From: Datisca glomerata
Taxonomy: Eukaryota; Streptophyta; Magnoliopsida; Cucurbitales; Datiscaceae
Length of the DNA stretch: 64,000 bases
Reading direction: 5' to 3'
Assembly (NCBI GenBank): GCA_003255025.1
Contig: QANY01004000.1
Coordinates: forward strand, 124,001 to 188,000
Shown: positions 1-13,972 of the stretch, piece by piece
Position numbering within the stretch: the first letter of the stretch is position 1
Layout of the letters: each line of letters opens with the position of its first letter
Program-made: the position numbers and the translations under genes
Notes under the pieces: generated by a model
What the model was told of the DNA's origin: nothing
Database searches by the model: none
Seen by the model: only the letters and a program-made list of their open reading frames with translations

Positions 1-461
1 ATCTACCCCGGATTCCATGTTTATAAACTTTTCCTCCAAAGCAGCCGTAGTTATTCTTTCTGCTTTGTCAAAGTACTCGTCACATCGTATGTTGAGGCCA
101 AGTGTCTTCTTCTCATCACGAGCTACCCCGAACCTCACTCTGGTCACAAGTACGAACTCTTTCTTGGAGAAGCAAAGTGGTTTTTCATTGACAAGAAACT
201 AAATCTCATCCTCAAAAGTAGTGTCGTTAACAGATTCAGCCTCCCTGAAGAACACTTGGTGGCAAACAGTCACATAAAATTTCAGTGTTGGGAGATCCAG
301 TAGATGCACAAAGCATGTCTCCTTAAAAGAGATAGTTGAGTCACAATCATCTTCTTCTTGATGTCCTCAATAACGTGGGTATTGCACATTGCATTTACCA
401 TAGCTCTGGGAATTATGTTCATGTCGTGGACGTATCTTAATTGCATGTTTGATGATGCCAT
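1..461 (-). pseudogene. DUF1985 domain remnant of a ULP1-carrying MULE
   Basis: Read on the minus strand from an ATG at 461, the frame gives a basic helix-like stretch (IEDIKKKMIVTQLSLLRR), then needs a frame change near 310. It continues as LDLPTLKFYVTVCHQ, crosses one in-frame stop at about 189, and goes on as FLVNEKPLCFSKKEFVLVTR followed by VRFG. The order LSLLRR, LDLPTLKF, LCFSKKEF, LVT-RFG is the core of DUF1985, a domain known from plant MULEs that also carry a ULP1-like cysteine protease. No protease catalytic region is visible, and the frame runs off the window start. The frameshift and the stop mark it as dead. The inverted-repeat array to its right may be the subterminal part of the same element, which is inference. 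Confidence 0.6.
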
Positions 462-508
462 AAGGTGTAGAAATTCCAGTTAGTGTAAATATACATACAT
501 ATGATCAG

Positions 509-1030
509 AGAATTGAAGTGTACATGATGATCTCGTAGTCGTCGTATAGTGTACATGATCGTCTTGAGCACTACACGATGAGTACAAGACGATTGTGTCG
601 TCATTTTGTACACTACACGATGTCTACAAGATAGTCGTGTAATACATCATGTAATGTACAAGATGACTACACGATCATCTTGTAATGCATCGTGTACTGT
701 TCATGTCACCTTGAGCACTATACGATGTAGTACAAGACGATCGTGTAGTCCTCTTGTACATTACACGATGACTACAAGATAGTCGTGTAATACATCGTGT
801 AGTGTACAAGATGATTACAAGATTGTCTTGTACTACATCGTGTAGTGCTCAAGAGGACATTAAGAATGTCTTGTAGTCATCTTGTAAAACATCATGAAGT
901 GTTCAAGATACATCAATAGGTTCATGGTGTATATTGTAACGTCTTGAGCACTTCATGATGATGTTCACGAACCTCTTGAAGCATCATGAAGTATTCAAGG
1001 CGACCTCATGAAATATCGTAAAGTATTCAA
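509..1030. repeat. Dense array of short direct and inverted repeats
   Basis: About 520 bases are built from permutations of a few words and their reverse complements: tacacgatg, gactacaagat, tcgtgtagt and atcttgtac. Neighbouring copies can pair with each other in many ways. The last part (900-1030) drifts into a related variant with catgaagtattcaag. No open frame is present. It lies next to a DUF1985 remnant, so it may be the subterminal repeat zone of a MULE; that link is inferred from adjacency only. Confidence 0.75.
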
Positions 1031-1300
1031 GTAGAGAGAAGAGGAGACAGAAACCCTAGAGAAAAACTCAGAAACCTAGAGAAACCCTAGAGATTGAAAC
1101 CCAAGAAACCTAGAGAAAAACTTAGAAACCCGAGAAAGAAACATACATTGTTGTGATATCTTGTTGTGAGAGACGAAATCTACATGATATCTAGAGAAAG
1201 AGATGTTGTGATTTCGAGAGAGAGGGAGAGAGAGAGAGAGATTGCTGTGATTTCGAATAAAAGAAAATGAAGAAATGAGAGAGTACACGAAGATATAGAA
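1031..1300. repeat. Low-complexity GA and 'gaaaccctagag' repeats
   Basis: The stretch repeats the words gaaaccctagaga and cctagagaaa in loose tandem, then becomes a run of gagagagag around 1217-1240. A short minus-strand open frame here is rich in Ser and Phe, as expected from the GA repeat, and is not a gene. Nothing else is visible up to the gene start at 1630. Confidence 0.6.
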
Positions 1301-1629
1301 GGGTACACTAAAAATCGAAATTGAATATTAGAGAAGTTATTTTAAAAAATATGTAATGATGACTGATTTAATTTTTTATTTATTTTTTTGTAGTCATTTA
1401 AAAATCGTGAAATGATAATTCGGTAACTTCGACGCAAGTTTGTGATGGACCATGTTTTAGTAAATTGAGTTTTATAGGGTGCACTTTAGTCAAAAAGCCT
1501 GATCCAATCCTTTAAGCCAAAAATCAACGGTGATTTGAACTCCTAAACCCTGCTTGTACCTTCTTCAAAACCCAATCACATTGAAGGGGGCAGATAGTTG
1601 TGCCAGCTTGAGCTCAAATTACCAGAGAA

Positions 1630-4600
1630 ATGGTGCATAAAACATGGAAAATTATACCAAGACCGCTGCTTGAAACCATCCTTAACAACCACGCTCAGCA
1701 CCACCGTGTACCTCAGCCTCTGATCCTCCATGGACCCAGAGGCGTTGGGAAAACCTCTCTCATTCTTGAACGTAAAAATTCCATCCCTCATTGTCCATAG
1801 TTTCTTCGTCTATATCTTACACTTTTGTGCTTTCTCCAGGTCTTCTTGGCGAGTGGAACAAAGGCCCTCACATCACTGGTTATGTAGACTTCGCTGAAAG
1901 CATCAAAGATCACCACCCACAATATGACCAATCATTTCCATGGGCATCCTGGTCCAATTGCTCGCCACCCACTTTGTCAAATTGCCAAACCCAATTGGAA
2001 AATTGCCTCGAATCGATGGCCGAAAGGGGAGTCAAGCTCGGCAGTATAACCTCCCATCAAATCTATACCACCCTCAGTAAGTGGCATGGCCTCAACGCTT
2101 CCCTTCGACGCTTGCTTCAGAGTACTAATGCTTCCAAAAGCGCGCTTTCACGGAAGGTATCGAATTCAGCATTGTGGGATCGGGCCATTTTCACGCTATC
2201 TGCTCGATATAATGCCGTGGAGATCGATAGAATTTTGGGTTTGGGTGAGAAGGAAAAGAACCTTTCAATTGAAGAGACTTCGTATTTTAGGGAGGGAATT
2301 CTGGCGCTGAGGTTGGCCAAGGAAGTGATCAAAGTTCAGCAAGGGTGGAGAGCTAGCGCTATTGCTCATTTGAATCGGACTGGTGGATTTTCAAGGTCGT
2401 TAGCACATTCATGTACTGATTGGCCTTTGTTGTTGCTGGAGTTGTTATCACAAGCTGCTGAAATTGACCATTTTCAGGTAACTATATTGATTTTTCTGCT
2501 TCTTACAGTAGTTAAGCACGATAAATATTGGAACAAAGAGAAGGGTGATGATTTTCTGGAGTTATGGTACAGTTGTTCAAATAAAGAGAAACTCTAGAGC
2601 TAGATGCTTGAGGTGGTTAGTAGAAGCATATGGAAGAACCTAAATAGAAATTTTTAAATCTATTCATTGTAGTAAATCTTGCTTGTATGGAACTATCACT
2701 TACTGCTGGTTTTGTTTGTTTATGGGCAGCCAAAGCTTGTTGTTAACAACATTGAGGTCTTGAAAAATGCAACTTTAATGCATGATCATTCATCAGTCCG
2801 TGGGTCGATGTATCATGACAGTCTGGTATGGAGGATAATTGCTTTAGGCGCAAATGAAAGATGTCTTCCTGTTATACTGGTAACATCAGATAGGTAAAGT
2901 TAACGCCTACGCAACCCCCCCCCCCCCCCCCCCCCCCCCCCAAAAAAAAGTACAAACTTAGCATTTTGTAGGATAGCGGTGTAGGTGATTAGAATAATGT
3001 AATTAGATATAATTTTGACAGATTTTCTTTCTCTAGTAGTATACATATAGCTCTTAACCAATTGATGCTAGTTAAAATATGGATTCAGTGCTTATGTCTT
3101 ACACAATTGGAAGTTGCTTAATGCTTACTGCATCAAATTCTGCCAGTTTTGCTGCATTTCCTGTTGGATCTAACATATCTATCCTTAAAATAATTTCTTA
3201 CCACAATCAATATTACAATTTTATCCGTTCATGTAAAATTTATTTGACCAGCTATTTGATGCATTTTTTTTATATTTGTTTTTGTCCTTCAACACAGCTA
3301 CTATTCGTACCGTGCTTACATGGATTTTGGGTTTCCAGATATATTTATCTCCCGTGAGGTACTTGAGAATATTCCAAAATCCAAATTACTTTATCTTCAG
3401 TTTTTTGTGCATCTTCCCGGTCATTTTGCATCCTCACTTTAAGTGAAGAGTCCCACTCTGCTTCTATATCCCTCCTACAAAATTGTTACCGTGATAATCT
3501 TTCTGCAACGCCTTTTTCGCTTTCAAATTGCATATGAATCATGCAAATTATCCCCTCGCTGCAAACATAATCAATGTCCAACCATCTCTGCATTACTTGA
3601 TGAATCACGATGATACTGTATCTTCTCATTTCAAAGTATGTTTTTTATGCAGTTTTTTGGATGGACTCCTCAAGAGGCTAAATTGCATTTGATTCCAGAT
3701 TACTTTAGTCATTCAGAGGTAAGCATATCTTTGAAAAGGTACAGGTATGAGGCTATAATTCAAATGAAACAGAATGTATAACCAACCTCCATCATGACTT
3801 GTCTTAGCTCATGGACTTCTACATGGCTAACCACATACGTCTCACTATCATGTTAGCATTCATATATTTTAGGGTTTTCTTTGTTGCAGTGGAAGGTGAT
3901 TGCTGAAGTGCTCGGCTCAAACCCTCGACATCTATTTGAGCTTTATGCACTCAAGCAGAGCAATCATTATCAAAAGTAAGAGTGACTATTATTTTATCAA
4001 CTAATAAGAGAGATTACAAGAACCTCGTATTTTGGAGTACCATGGTTTACAATGAACGGCTCTCTTAGCATCATTACATTCTATATGCTTTTTAATTCTT
4101 ACAACCTTCAGAGCAGCATATCTGAATTATGGAATTTTACTTGCAGATCTGGATTTGACCTGTCAATGCCATATGCTATACTATCTAGGCTCTAAGTTGT
4201 TAATTATTCTTTTCTTTCGGTTGTAGGTTAATGGATGACAAAGGTAGCAATAGCACATTTGAGGACATAGTAGATGCATATTTAGCATACTTGCAAGTAA
4301 GTTTTATGAACGAAGAGTTTGGATGTTCCTAAGCTTACGATAACTTTGTATTTTTTTTATGTTGTAGATGAATATGTTGTAAGCATTGAAATACTTTTTT
4401 CCCAAATGAAGGCTAATTTTGTCATATAAGTGTCAAGTACGACTTCATACCTCCGTCATACTCATTGTATGAATCTCTTTCTCTTTTCCAAGTCCTCGTG
4501 GGCTTAAATAATTGTTTAACGTTGGTCTCACTAAATTTTATTTGCTCGTCCATATTTCTATTATTTGATTTCATTAGCCCCCTTACATTATTTTGTCTGT

Positions 4601-5832
4601 GCTTAGATGCTAACATAAAAAGTTACCTAGGAGAGTTATTTGTGTTTCATTGTTAAGGTATTTTATAGTCATGACATGTTTTGTTTTAAAATAATTATGC
4701 GCCAAATCTTCTTATTTAAGATCACTGTGGTGAATCCTGCCATGGATAGAGCATTGGCGCTCTTGCAAAAGTTTGCAGCTGATGCACAAAATGGGAAAAT
4801 CTCGAAAGATAGATTACGTTTTGGTGCTCCTTGGAGGCATCCTCCACAGACGGATAATCCTTCCGCGTCCTCGAAGTGGGCAAAGATTCAACTATTAGAT
4901 TTTGTTCAGTCATTTGTTAAAGCAGACTTTGGGGTAATTTCTTTTACGTTTTTATGCAGTCGATTATTATATGTTTGTCTTTTGTTTTTGAATTATACAT
5001 TTTGATTTTTGCAACATCCTATTTACTCTTTATAACCTGAACATCTTGATTTTATGAATTCGTTACTTTTCCTTGATGCAGGTTAATTACTTAGCTGACT
5101 GTAGCCTTGAGATCATGGATGATCCTGCTGCTCTTGCCTTGTTAGAGGTGCAAATGTTTTCTTGTGTTCTTAACTTTTGTGAACTTTCAGTTTATTACCG
5201 ATCCACAAAAAAACTGTTCAGTTCGTTGTCTCATATGATTTTGGGTATGTTATTTAAGTTCTTAATCCAAAATTATTTTCACCGAACATCAAATGTTCAG
5301 TTAATCTTGGCTTCTTCTCTCAATTGAATAAGAGACATATTTTACTTCATTTTGAGTTTGGACTGCTTAATTAGCTGCCCACTTCTCTCAATTGGGAATA
5401 ATTTTTCAATATCTGTGTAACAACATAGTTGATGCCTTATTTCTTTTCCAACTCCTGAAGAAATTGACCAAATATAATTATGTCAAACTTACCTCCACTC
5501 CATTTTCAGTTCCCAAAATACAGAGTTGCCGAACAGATACATAATTTCATATGATGGGGAAAATCAAGCTCACTAACCTGATCAGCATATTATTTTAAAT
5601 ATAATGAATAAGGCTTGAAAAATTGACCAATGGATTTAAACAGGAAGAATAGTAAAAGCTTAAAGGCTTTTACGTTGGCCAATTTTCTCGCAAAATTTGC
5701 AAAACTAAATGCGTCTTTTTTTGTTTCTTCTGTCTTTTCTAATCCTAGGTTGGTTTGATTTATGCTCAACGGGATCCGTCCTTCTTTCGCCCAGTATCTA
5801 GAGGCATTCAGAGGTGTCTTGTGAGATGGTAG
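1630..5832 (+). CDS. P-loop NTPase-like protein (AAA/STAND-type ATPase), 10 exons
   Basis: Exons: 1630-1771, 1840-2477, 2730-2893, 3298-3358, 3653-3718, 3890-3975, 4227-4296, 4721-4933, 5082-5147, 5749-5832. They sum to 1590 bases, giving 529 residues with every junction in frame; an in-frame TGA at 1609 precedes the first Met. Residues 35-42 (GPRGVGKT) form a Walker A loop after a hydrophobic strand. A strand at about 261-271 (PKLVVNNIEVL) sits where Walker B is expected but has Asn instead of Asp. PVILVTSDS at about 305 may be a sensor strand. The rest is helical, like the C-terminal part of archaeal-type AAA ATPases. All introns are GT-AG, though the exon 9 donor (gtgcaa) is weak. Function is unknown; ATP binding is inferred from Walker A alone. 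The gene looks intact. Confidence 0.85.
2915..2941. repeat. 27-base poly-C run in intron 3
   Basis: An uninterrupted run of 27 C, followed directly by eight A, lies 21 bases inside the third intron of the P-loop gene. Such a homopolymer is rare in an AT-rich plant intron. It may be real or a base-calling or assembly artefact. A second C run of 13 lies at 60492-60504 in an intron of the EamA gene. Confidence 0.9.
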
Positions 5833-7272
5833 GGAAACTTATCTCTAATCAGAAGTTCTAATAAGTGATACTGAGAAGTTATAAACTTGTTACCATCTTC
5901 AATTAGGCTTGTCCAACAGAGAATGCAAATGAGCTACAAGCACTCACTTCAGTTTATGTGGCATAGATTAATACGTGGTCGTAGTTATCGTCATCTGATG
6001 CTAGAAGTTGGCTACAAATAGAGCATTCGAAAAGGTGGATCATCTAAATTACTACATTTCCCATATTAATTTAGTGACTGTTCACTCACTGAAAACTCTT
6101 AGGACATTTTTCTATTGCCATTGTTGAGAGCCTAGAACTGAATATATATCAATGTCGTGACAGATTTTGAGATTATTATCTTAGAGGGAAGTTGAAGGCT
6201 GTAAAACATCATAATGAAATTTCTTTTATTTATTAGTACTTTATTATGTAGGAGAGTTCATTTTATGTTTTGGTTAAGCTTTCAGGTTTCAATCTTTCAA
6301 AAGCACAATCAAATGATGGCAGACGGCCATCCTTAAGTTCACAAAAGATGTAAGTTGTTACAGATGTTTGTCTCTACCGTGTCAAGATTGCATATGTTCT
6401 GTATTTATTATTACATATGCCGAACATCGGTCTTAACCCATGACCTCACTCTTTGTCGCTTTCTTGGATGTATGCTTGCATGTGATCAGTTTTTATTATA
6501 TGCAATACTGCATATTAAACACCCTGAACTTTTTATTCTGTCGCCTTTTTATTGCATTACCTGCTCTGACATTTATTTTGCCAGTTTTTCCTTGTATGCA
6601 GATGGGTAAATAGAAAACGGCTGGATTCTTACTAATTTTAATTTAAGGTAAGAATTCTGTCTTTCTCAAAGTAGATTTCATTCCTCAGTATAAAGCCAAT
6701 TACTTTGTATTATAGGTGATTGTAGTTGATGCTCATTTAGCGTTATGAAACCTGCAAAGCTAGTTAGAGATTAGAACCTTCACTACTCATTACTTGTAAT
6801 GAGAGAATAGATATGAAGTTGAATTATCTTGAGAATGTGTCTCTGTTGGCAGGAAACCTGCCTCATAGCTTCCAGTGACGATGACTACAAATACAGTTGG
6901 AAGAGCGTTTCTACTTTGTGGAATAATAATGGATCATTCACTTATTTAAGCACTGAAGTCTTTGCTTAAAGACTGCAAATTTCAAATTAACATTTGGGGT
7001 ATGAAGATTATTTGTGTGAATAACTGAGGACTTCAATTCAATTTGTAAAAGAGTTTCTTCTTTCCACTCTAATAAAAGGAATAATAAATTTGATATACGA
7101 GTATAGTAGCATTCTCTGTGTGCGCGCGTGTGTGTTAAAGGTCAGAAAAAGTGCCGGAGATCTTGGCTTTTGACTTGCATCACACAAGCGGGCCAATAAT
7201 AGAATTTAGAGCCAAGAGAGAGCCAAAAATGGTTCAAAATGCTGATGCCAATGTCTCTAGGCCAGAGACTAC
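5833..7272. other. 3' flank of the P-loop gene, no further gene seen
   Basis: AT-rich sequence with no coding frame of note. Several pyrimidine-rich AG sites and gtaag sites (for example around 6650) allow for a spliced 3' UTR, but no exon can be proven. A short alternating gtgtgcgcgcgtgtgt run lies at 7117-7134. Confidence 0.4.
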
Positions 7273-7355
7273 TATTTGCCTATGGTATCAACGGTAAAAT
7301 TATGACAATTTTTTCCCTTCATACTAATATTTGTCTATGGTATCAACGGTAAAAT
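7273..7355. repeat. 28-base direct repeat, two copies
   Basis: Copies at 7273-7300 and 7328-7355 differ at one base and contain tatggtatcaacggtaaaat. They are separated by 27 bases. No other feature of a mobile element is attached. Confidence 0.7.
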
Positions 7356-7700
7356 CCTCAGTACCCATATGGGGTATCAATTTGTACTAATTTAAGTTGG
7401 AATCAAATCTACCAATTTTATGATGTCATGATCTGATTTGTGTCATCCGTATGTCGTTTTTGTGTTGTATATGCATCAATTCTCCGGTACCTCGCTACCC
7501 TGAGAACGACCCCTTGTACTAAAAAGAAAAGAGTGAATTTTAAAAGCAGTCCCTTGCCAAAGTAAAAATGATTTTAAGTCCCTTCTCCGTTCTTTTAACA
7601 AGATTCAACGTTTTTTTACAAGAAAAAGATTAAGTTACTGTTTTAATTTAAAAAATTTCAATTGAAGCTTGTAACTGCTAGATTCTGGTACAGTGAGTGT

Positions 7701-8050
7701 AAATTATAGAGAAAATTATATTTTAGCTCCTCAAACTAATATTAATAGTCACTTTAAATATTAAATTTTAAAATGTTATAATTTAAACCTTAAATTATTT
7801 GAAATTCACAATTTTAATCCTACATGAAACAAAATGACGTCATTTGTTCTTAATTATGTTATTCCTAATTGATAAAATGATGCTGTATCAGATAGAGGAA
7901 ACGTCGTCATTTGTTTAAAAACTACAGTGTAGTAAACAAAGTTATATAAGATTAAAATTATGAATTTCAGATAGTTAAAAGTTTAAATTTTTAAAATTTA
8001 GGACTTAAAGTGTCTATTAAGAGATAAAGTTTAATTTTTTCCAAATTATA
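7701..8050. mobile_element. hAT-like MITE with 8-bp target duplication
   Basis: The element body is 7709-8042 (334 bp). Its two ends are imperfect inverted repeats that run inward for more than 100 bases: for example ttaatagtcactttaa near 7742 pairs with ttaaagtgtctattaa near 8005, and gaaattcacaattttaatc at 7801 pairs with gattaaaattatgaatttc at 7950. Both sides are flanked by the identical octamer aaattata (7701-7708 and 8043-8050). An 8-bp duplication is the hallmark of the hAT superfamily, so the assignment is by TSD length. No coding capacity. Confidence 0.75.
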
Positions 8051-9029
8051 AAAAACATTTAATATTCTATCATGTAAAAAATGCTACAAAAGCGATAGTC
8101 TTAATTCCAAAAGATCCTTGTCGGTACTTGCCAAATGGGAAAGAAAAGAACCTAATGGGTTAGATTGTGATTCTGGATATGCTTGTTGTATAGTTGATAA
8201 TAAGTTGGGCAAATTTGCTCACCAAGCTTACACAAGTGATGATAAGTCTGTCAACAATGGCATCATGCATGCGGGTCCCCTTCCATTGTAAAGATCGAAG
8301 CTTTACACCTTTTTCGTTGAAACTTTTTACCCTTCTGTTCCCTTTCCCCCCTCCCAAATGAAAATGGACAAACTTTGTCAACCTATTTTTGGATTTCAAT
8401 TCAGTAATTGCTTCCCCAACGAAGAGCCAATATCGCCGATGAGATGGAATAAATGCAACACTTCCCTCTCTCTGTAACTCTCTCTACCACCTTCCACAAC
8501 ACTCTCAATAAACGACAGTGCCTTAGCTTGAAGATTCGTTCGTGTCCCCTAGCTTTATCTTACAATTTCCTGGTAAGTTTTATCATTTTCATACCTTCGC
8601 AGCCATATTCAAATTCCCTCGTTTATACTTTTTCTTTCCTCAATCACAGACTTAATTTAGTCATGTTAGTATGTATTTGATCATACTTTCTCCTCCATAT
8701 TCATCTTTGTTTGTCTTCCGTCTTCTCTGTCAGATGATGATTGATGTGTGTGTATATGTTTGTATTCCTTCAAATTCAATTTTCTCCACAATTTATGTTC
8801 ATTTCAAATTCAGGCCATTAGTTTACCAACATGGGGTACACACAAAATCTGCAAACTGTATTAAATCTTCCATGCAATTTCTCATTTTCCTCGAGAATTT
8901 TTATGGGTGTTCTTTGATTAGTCCTGCCTTGATAATTTGAAGGTGAATTTCAGAACTAACAAGGCAAATATCAAAGCAAACCAGTAGGGGGAGGGGGTGT
9001 CATTGAGAGTGAAAGCAAAAGGAGAATAG
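8051..9029. other. Upstream region and likely 5' UTR of the RING gene
   Basis: Pyrimidine-rich leader-like sequence at 8455-8572 ends in a consensus donor (tg|gtaagt at 8572/8573). An AG acceptor lies at 8952-8953, shortly before the RING start codon, so a 5' UTR intron of about 380 bases is plausible. This is a reading of splice signals only. Short open frames here are T-rich and unconvincing. Confidence 0.35.
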
Positions 9030-9548
9030 ATGGACGGTCCTGATCGATATCGGAGGTGGAATAATCTTAAACAACGGCTAGGATTGAAAGGAATTGGCTG
9101 CTGTGGGTCAACCTGGAGTCCTACTTCTCCTTCAACATTGTCCATTATAGAAACAGAGGAGGCCCACCAAGAAAATCATGCGTCTGCTGTGGCTGTGGCT
9201 CCTACTTCTGCTGCTTCCATTATGAATCTAGCGATGGCTTTAGCGGCTGAGCGTAATTTAAGGGCTGGGGCTGGAGATTTGGGTCCCAATGATTCAGGGA
9301 ATGTCAAATCTTTGATGAGATTGTTTGAAGAAACTGACGGTGTGGATTGGAAGAAGACTATACGAAAGGACAACAAAGAAGGAGATAATGATTGGCTGTG
9401 TTGTGTTTGCATGGAGAGGAGCAAAGGTGCGGCCTTTATACCCTGCGGACACGCCTTTTGCAGGGTTTGTTCCAGAGAATTGTGGGTCAACCGTGGTTCT
9501 TGTCCTATTTGCAACCGTTCGATCATTGAAATCCTTGATATATACTGA
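9030..9548 (+). CDS. RING-HC finger protein, probable E3 ubiquitin ligase
   Basis: A single exon of 172 residues. Residues 124-161 form a C3HC4 RING: CCVC, then 11 residues to PCGHAFC, then RVC, then 10 residues to CPIC, with all eight zinc ligands present. The N-terminal half is Ala/Ser-rich with a helical stretch (SIMNLAMALAAERNLR, about 63-78) and no signal peptide or membrane segment. RING proteins of this build bind an E2 and pass ubiquitin to a substrate; the substrate here is unknown. The start is the first Met of the frame, and the protein ends ten residues after the last zinc ligand pair, so the RING is C-terminal, as in many small plant RING/U-box superfamily proteins. The frame is intact. 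Confidence 0.85.
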   Translation: MDGPDRYRRWNNLKQRLGLKGIGCCGSTWSPTSPSTLSIIETEEAHQENHASAVAVAPTSAASIMNLAMALAAERNLRAGAGDLGPNDSGNVKSLMRLFEETDGVDWKKTIRKDNKEGDNDWLCCVCMERSKGAAFIPCGHAFCRVCSRELWVNRGSCPICNRSIIEILDIY

Positions 9549-9942
9549 GATCAGAGCAGTAGCTGATGGAAGAGGATTAGGATCATCTAATGTAGCAGTT
9601 TTGGTCCACTACACCGTCCAATCATATTCAGACGGTATCGATGGATTGAACCCATATAATGTCTATCGATCAGTTAAGGCATAGACGAGTCGATCTGTCT
9701 ATCATGACAATCTAAATCCTAACTAGATCACACTACATGGGTCTTGGATGGGATAATGATGGGTCACTCATGATATTGATGTTTTTCTCAGAATATTTTT
9801 ATTTATTTTATTTAACTCAGATCTGGATGATCGAGAGTTGATCTGACCATCTAAATGGGATAAATTATCATATTCTATTATTTATATTTGAGAACATTTT
9901 AGTAATGTAAAAAATGTATATCTAATAGAAGGAAAATACAAT
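9549..9942. other. 3' flank of the RING gene
   Basis: Probable 3' UTR followed by AT-rich spacer. Nothing else is visible. Confidence 0.3.
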
Positions 9943-10058
9943 TTGACTTAAGCCGCGCAGGTACACGACCCATGGTTGAGTTGCATTGGTTGAATTAAAA
10001 AACACAACCAATGCAATGCTACCACTTGAATCGTGTACCTGCAAGACTTGGGTTAAAT
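9943..10058. ncRNA. MIRNA-like or fold-back hairpin
   Basis: Arms 9943-9992 and 10005-10058 are imperfect reverse complements around a 12-base A-rich loop. Two long perfect blocks, gcaggtacacga and tgcattggttg, occur in both arms in register, with a mismatched part between them. About 40 of 50 positions pair. The size and mismatch pattern fit a plant MIRNA precursor, but the paired blocks do not match any plant miRNA family I recognise, and a small fold-back transposon is equally possible. Confidence 0.4.
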
Positions 10059-10817
10059 AACAATGCCCAATAAAAGTGCCCTATTAATATGTGTTTTAAA
10101 TAATAATATTTGTTAAATTTTAAATTTAGACCGATCAAATTTAAGTAATTTAGACTGACCAAATTTTAGTTGATCAAATAGTGTATTAATCATTTACGGA
10201 ATGATATGTAAACAATCATTAAAACGATTTGTCATTATAGTTAACTATCTAAATTACTAAATGACACATCACTTTATCAATTAAAAAGTGGTCATTAACT
10301 CGATAATTGTAGATAAACTCATCAGATTTTACTAGGGAGAAATTACCACTCATATTATATTCAGCATTACAACAGAAATTGGGCCGACATAAATTTCTTG
10401 CTTTAAAATCTTACATCATACAAATAGCAGAGTAGCTTTACATTGAAATCATAATTATTCATCTTACTAAATTCAATACTGATACAGAGTTATCTACTAT
10501 CTGCCGCGACACATGCCTCTCTAGCTGCCTTGACTTTGTAAAAATATTCGTTAGAAGGAACAGCTTCTTGGTTTACAAGAGTTGAAAGAGATTGTAGGCA
10601 GAGAAAAAGAAAGATTATTTGACAAGCAAGAGGAACAGGACAGAAGAAGCAGAGGGACTGGTGAGAAAGATAAAGGGAAGTAGTAATGGTGGTTAGGAAA
10701 ACAATAAATAATTCCCAGAAATTAATCAACTATTTTCCCTCTTTATTCAACAGCAGATAATCTTGAAATTCTTAATCTAATGAAGAAAGGTAAGGCCATT
10801 TGATGCAGCCAGCTGGT
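10059..10817. other. Spacer and 3' UTR of the PFA-DSP gene
   Basis: AT-rich sequence. The part nearest the phosphatase stop codon (about 10380-10817) is less AT-rich and is probably the 3' UTR of that gene. A minus-strand open frame at 10490-10729 is hydrophobic at its N-terminus but matches nothing I know. Around 10115-10300 the words tagactgac, gatcaaat and cattaa recur and resemble words at 14220-14390, perhaps one decayed dispersed repeat. Confidence 0.3.
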
Positions 10818-13943
<3,126 letters not shown>

Positions 13944-13946
13944 TCA

Positions 13947-13956
13947 TTATATATAG
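13947..13956 (-). promoter_or_regulatory. TATA box of the PFA-DSP gene
   Basis: On the minus strand the sequence ctatatataatg lies about 175 bases upstream of the start codon. A GA/CT-rich leader lies between them, as in many plant 5' UTRs. Transcription would start around 13915-13925. Position and match are good; there is no direct proof. Confidence 0.5.
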
Positions 13957-13972
13957 GCCATATGAGAGGGAG

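Noticed and set aside
509..1030. CRISPR-like appearance of regularly repeated short words
   Set aside because: Repeats are not separated by unique spacers of even length, they occur in both orientations, and the DNA is a plant nuclear sequence with introns.
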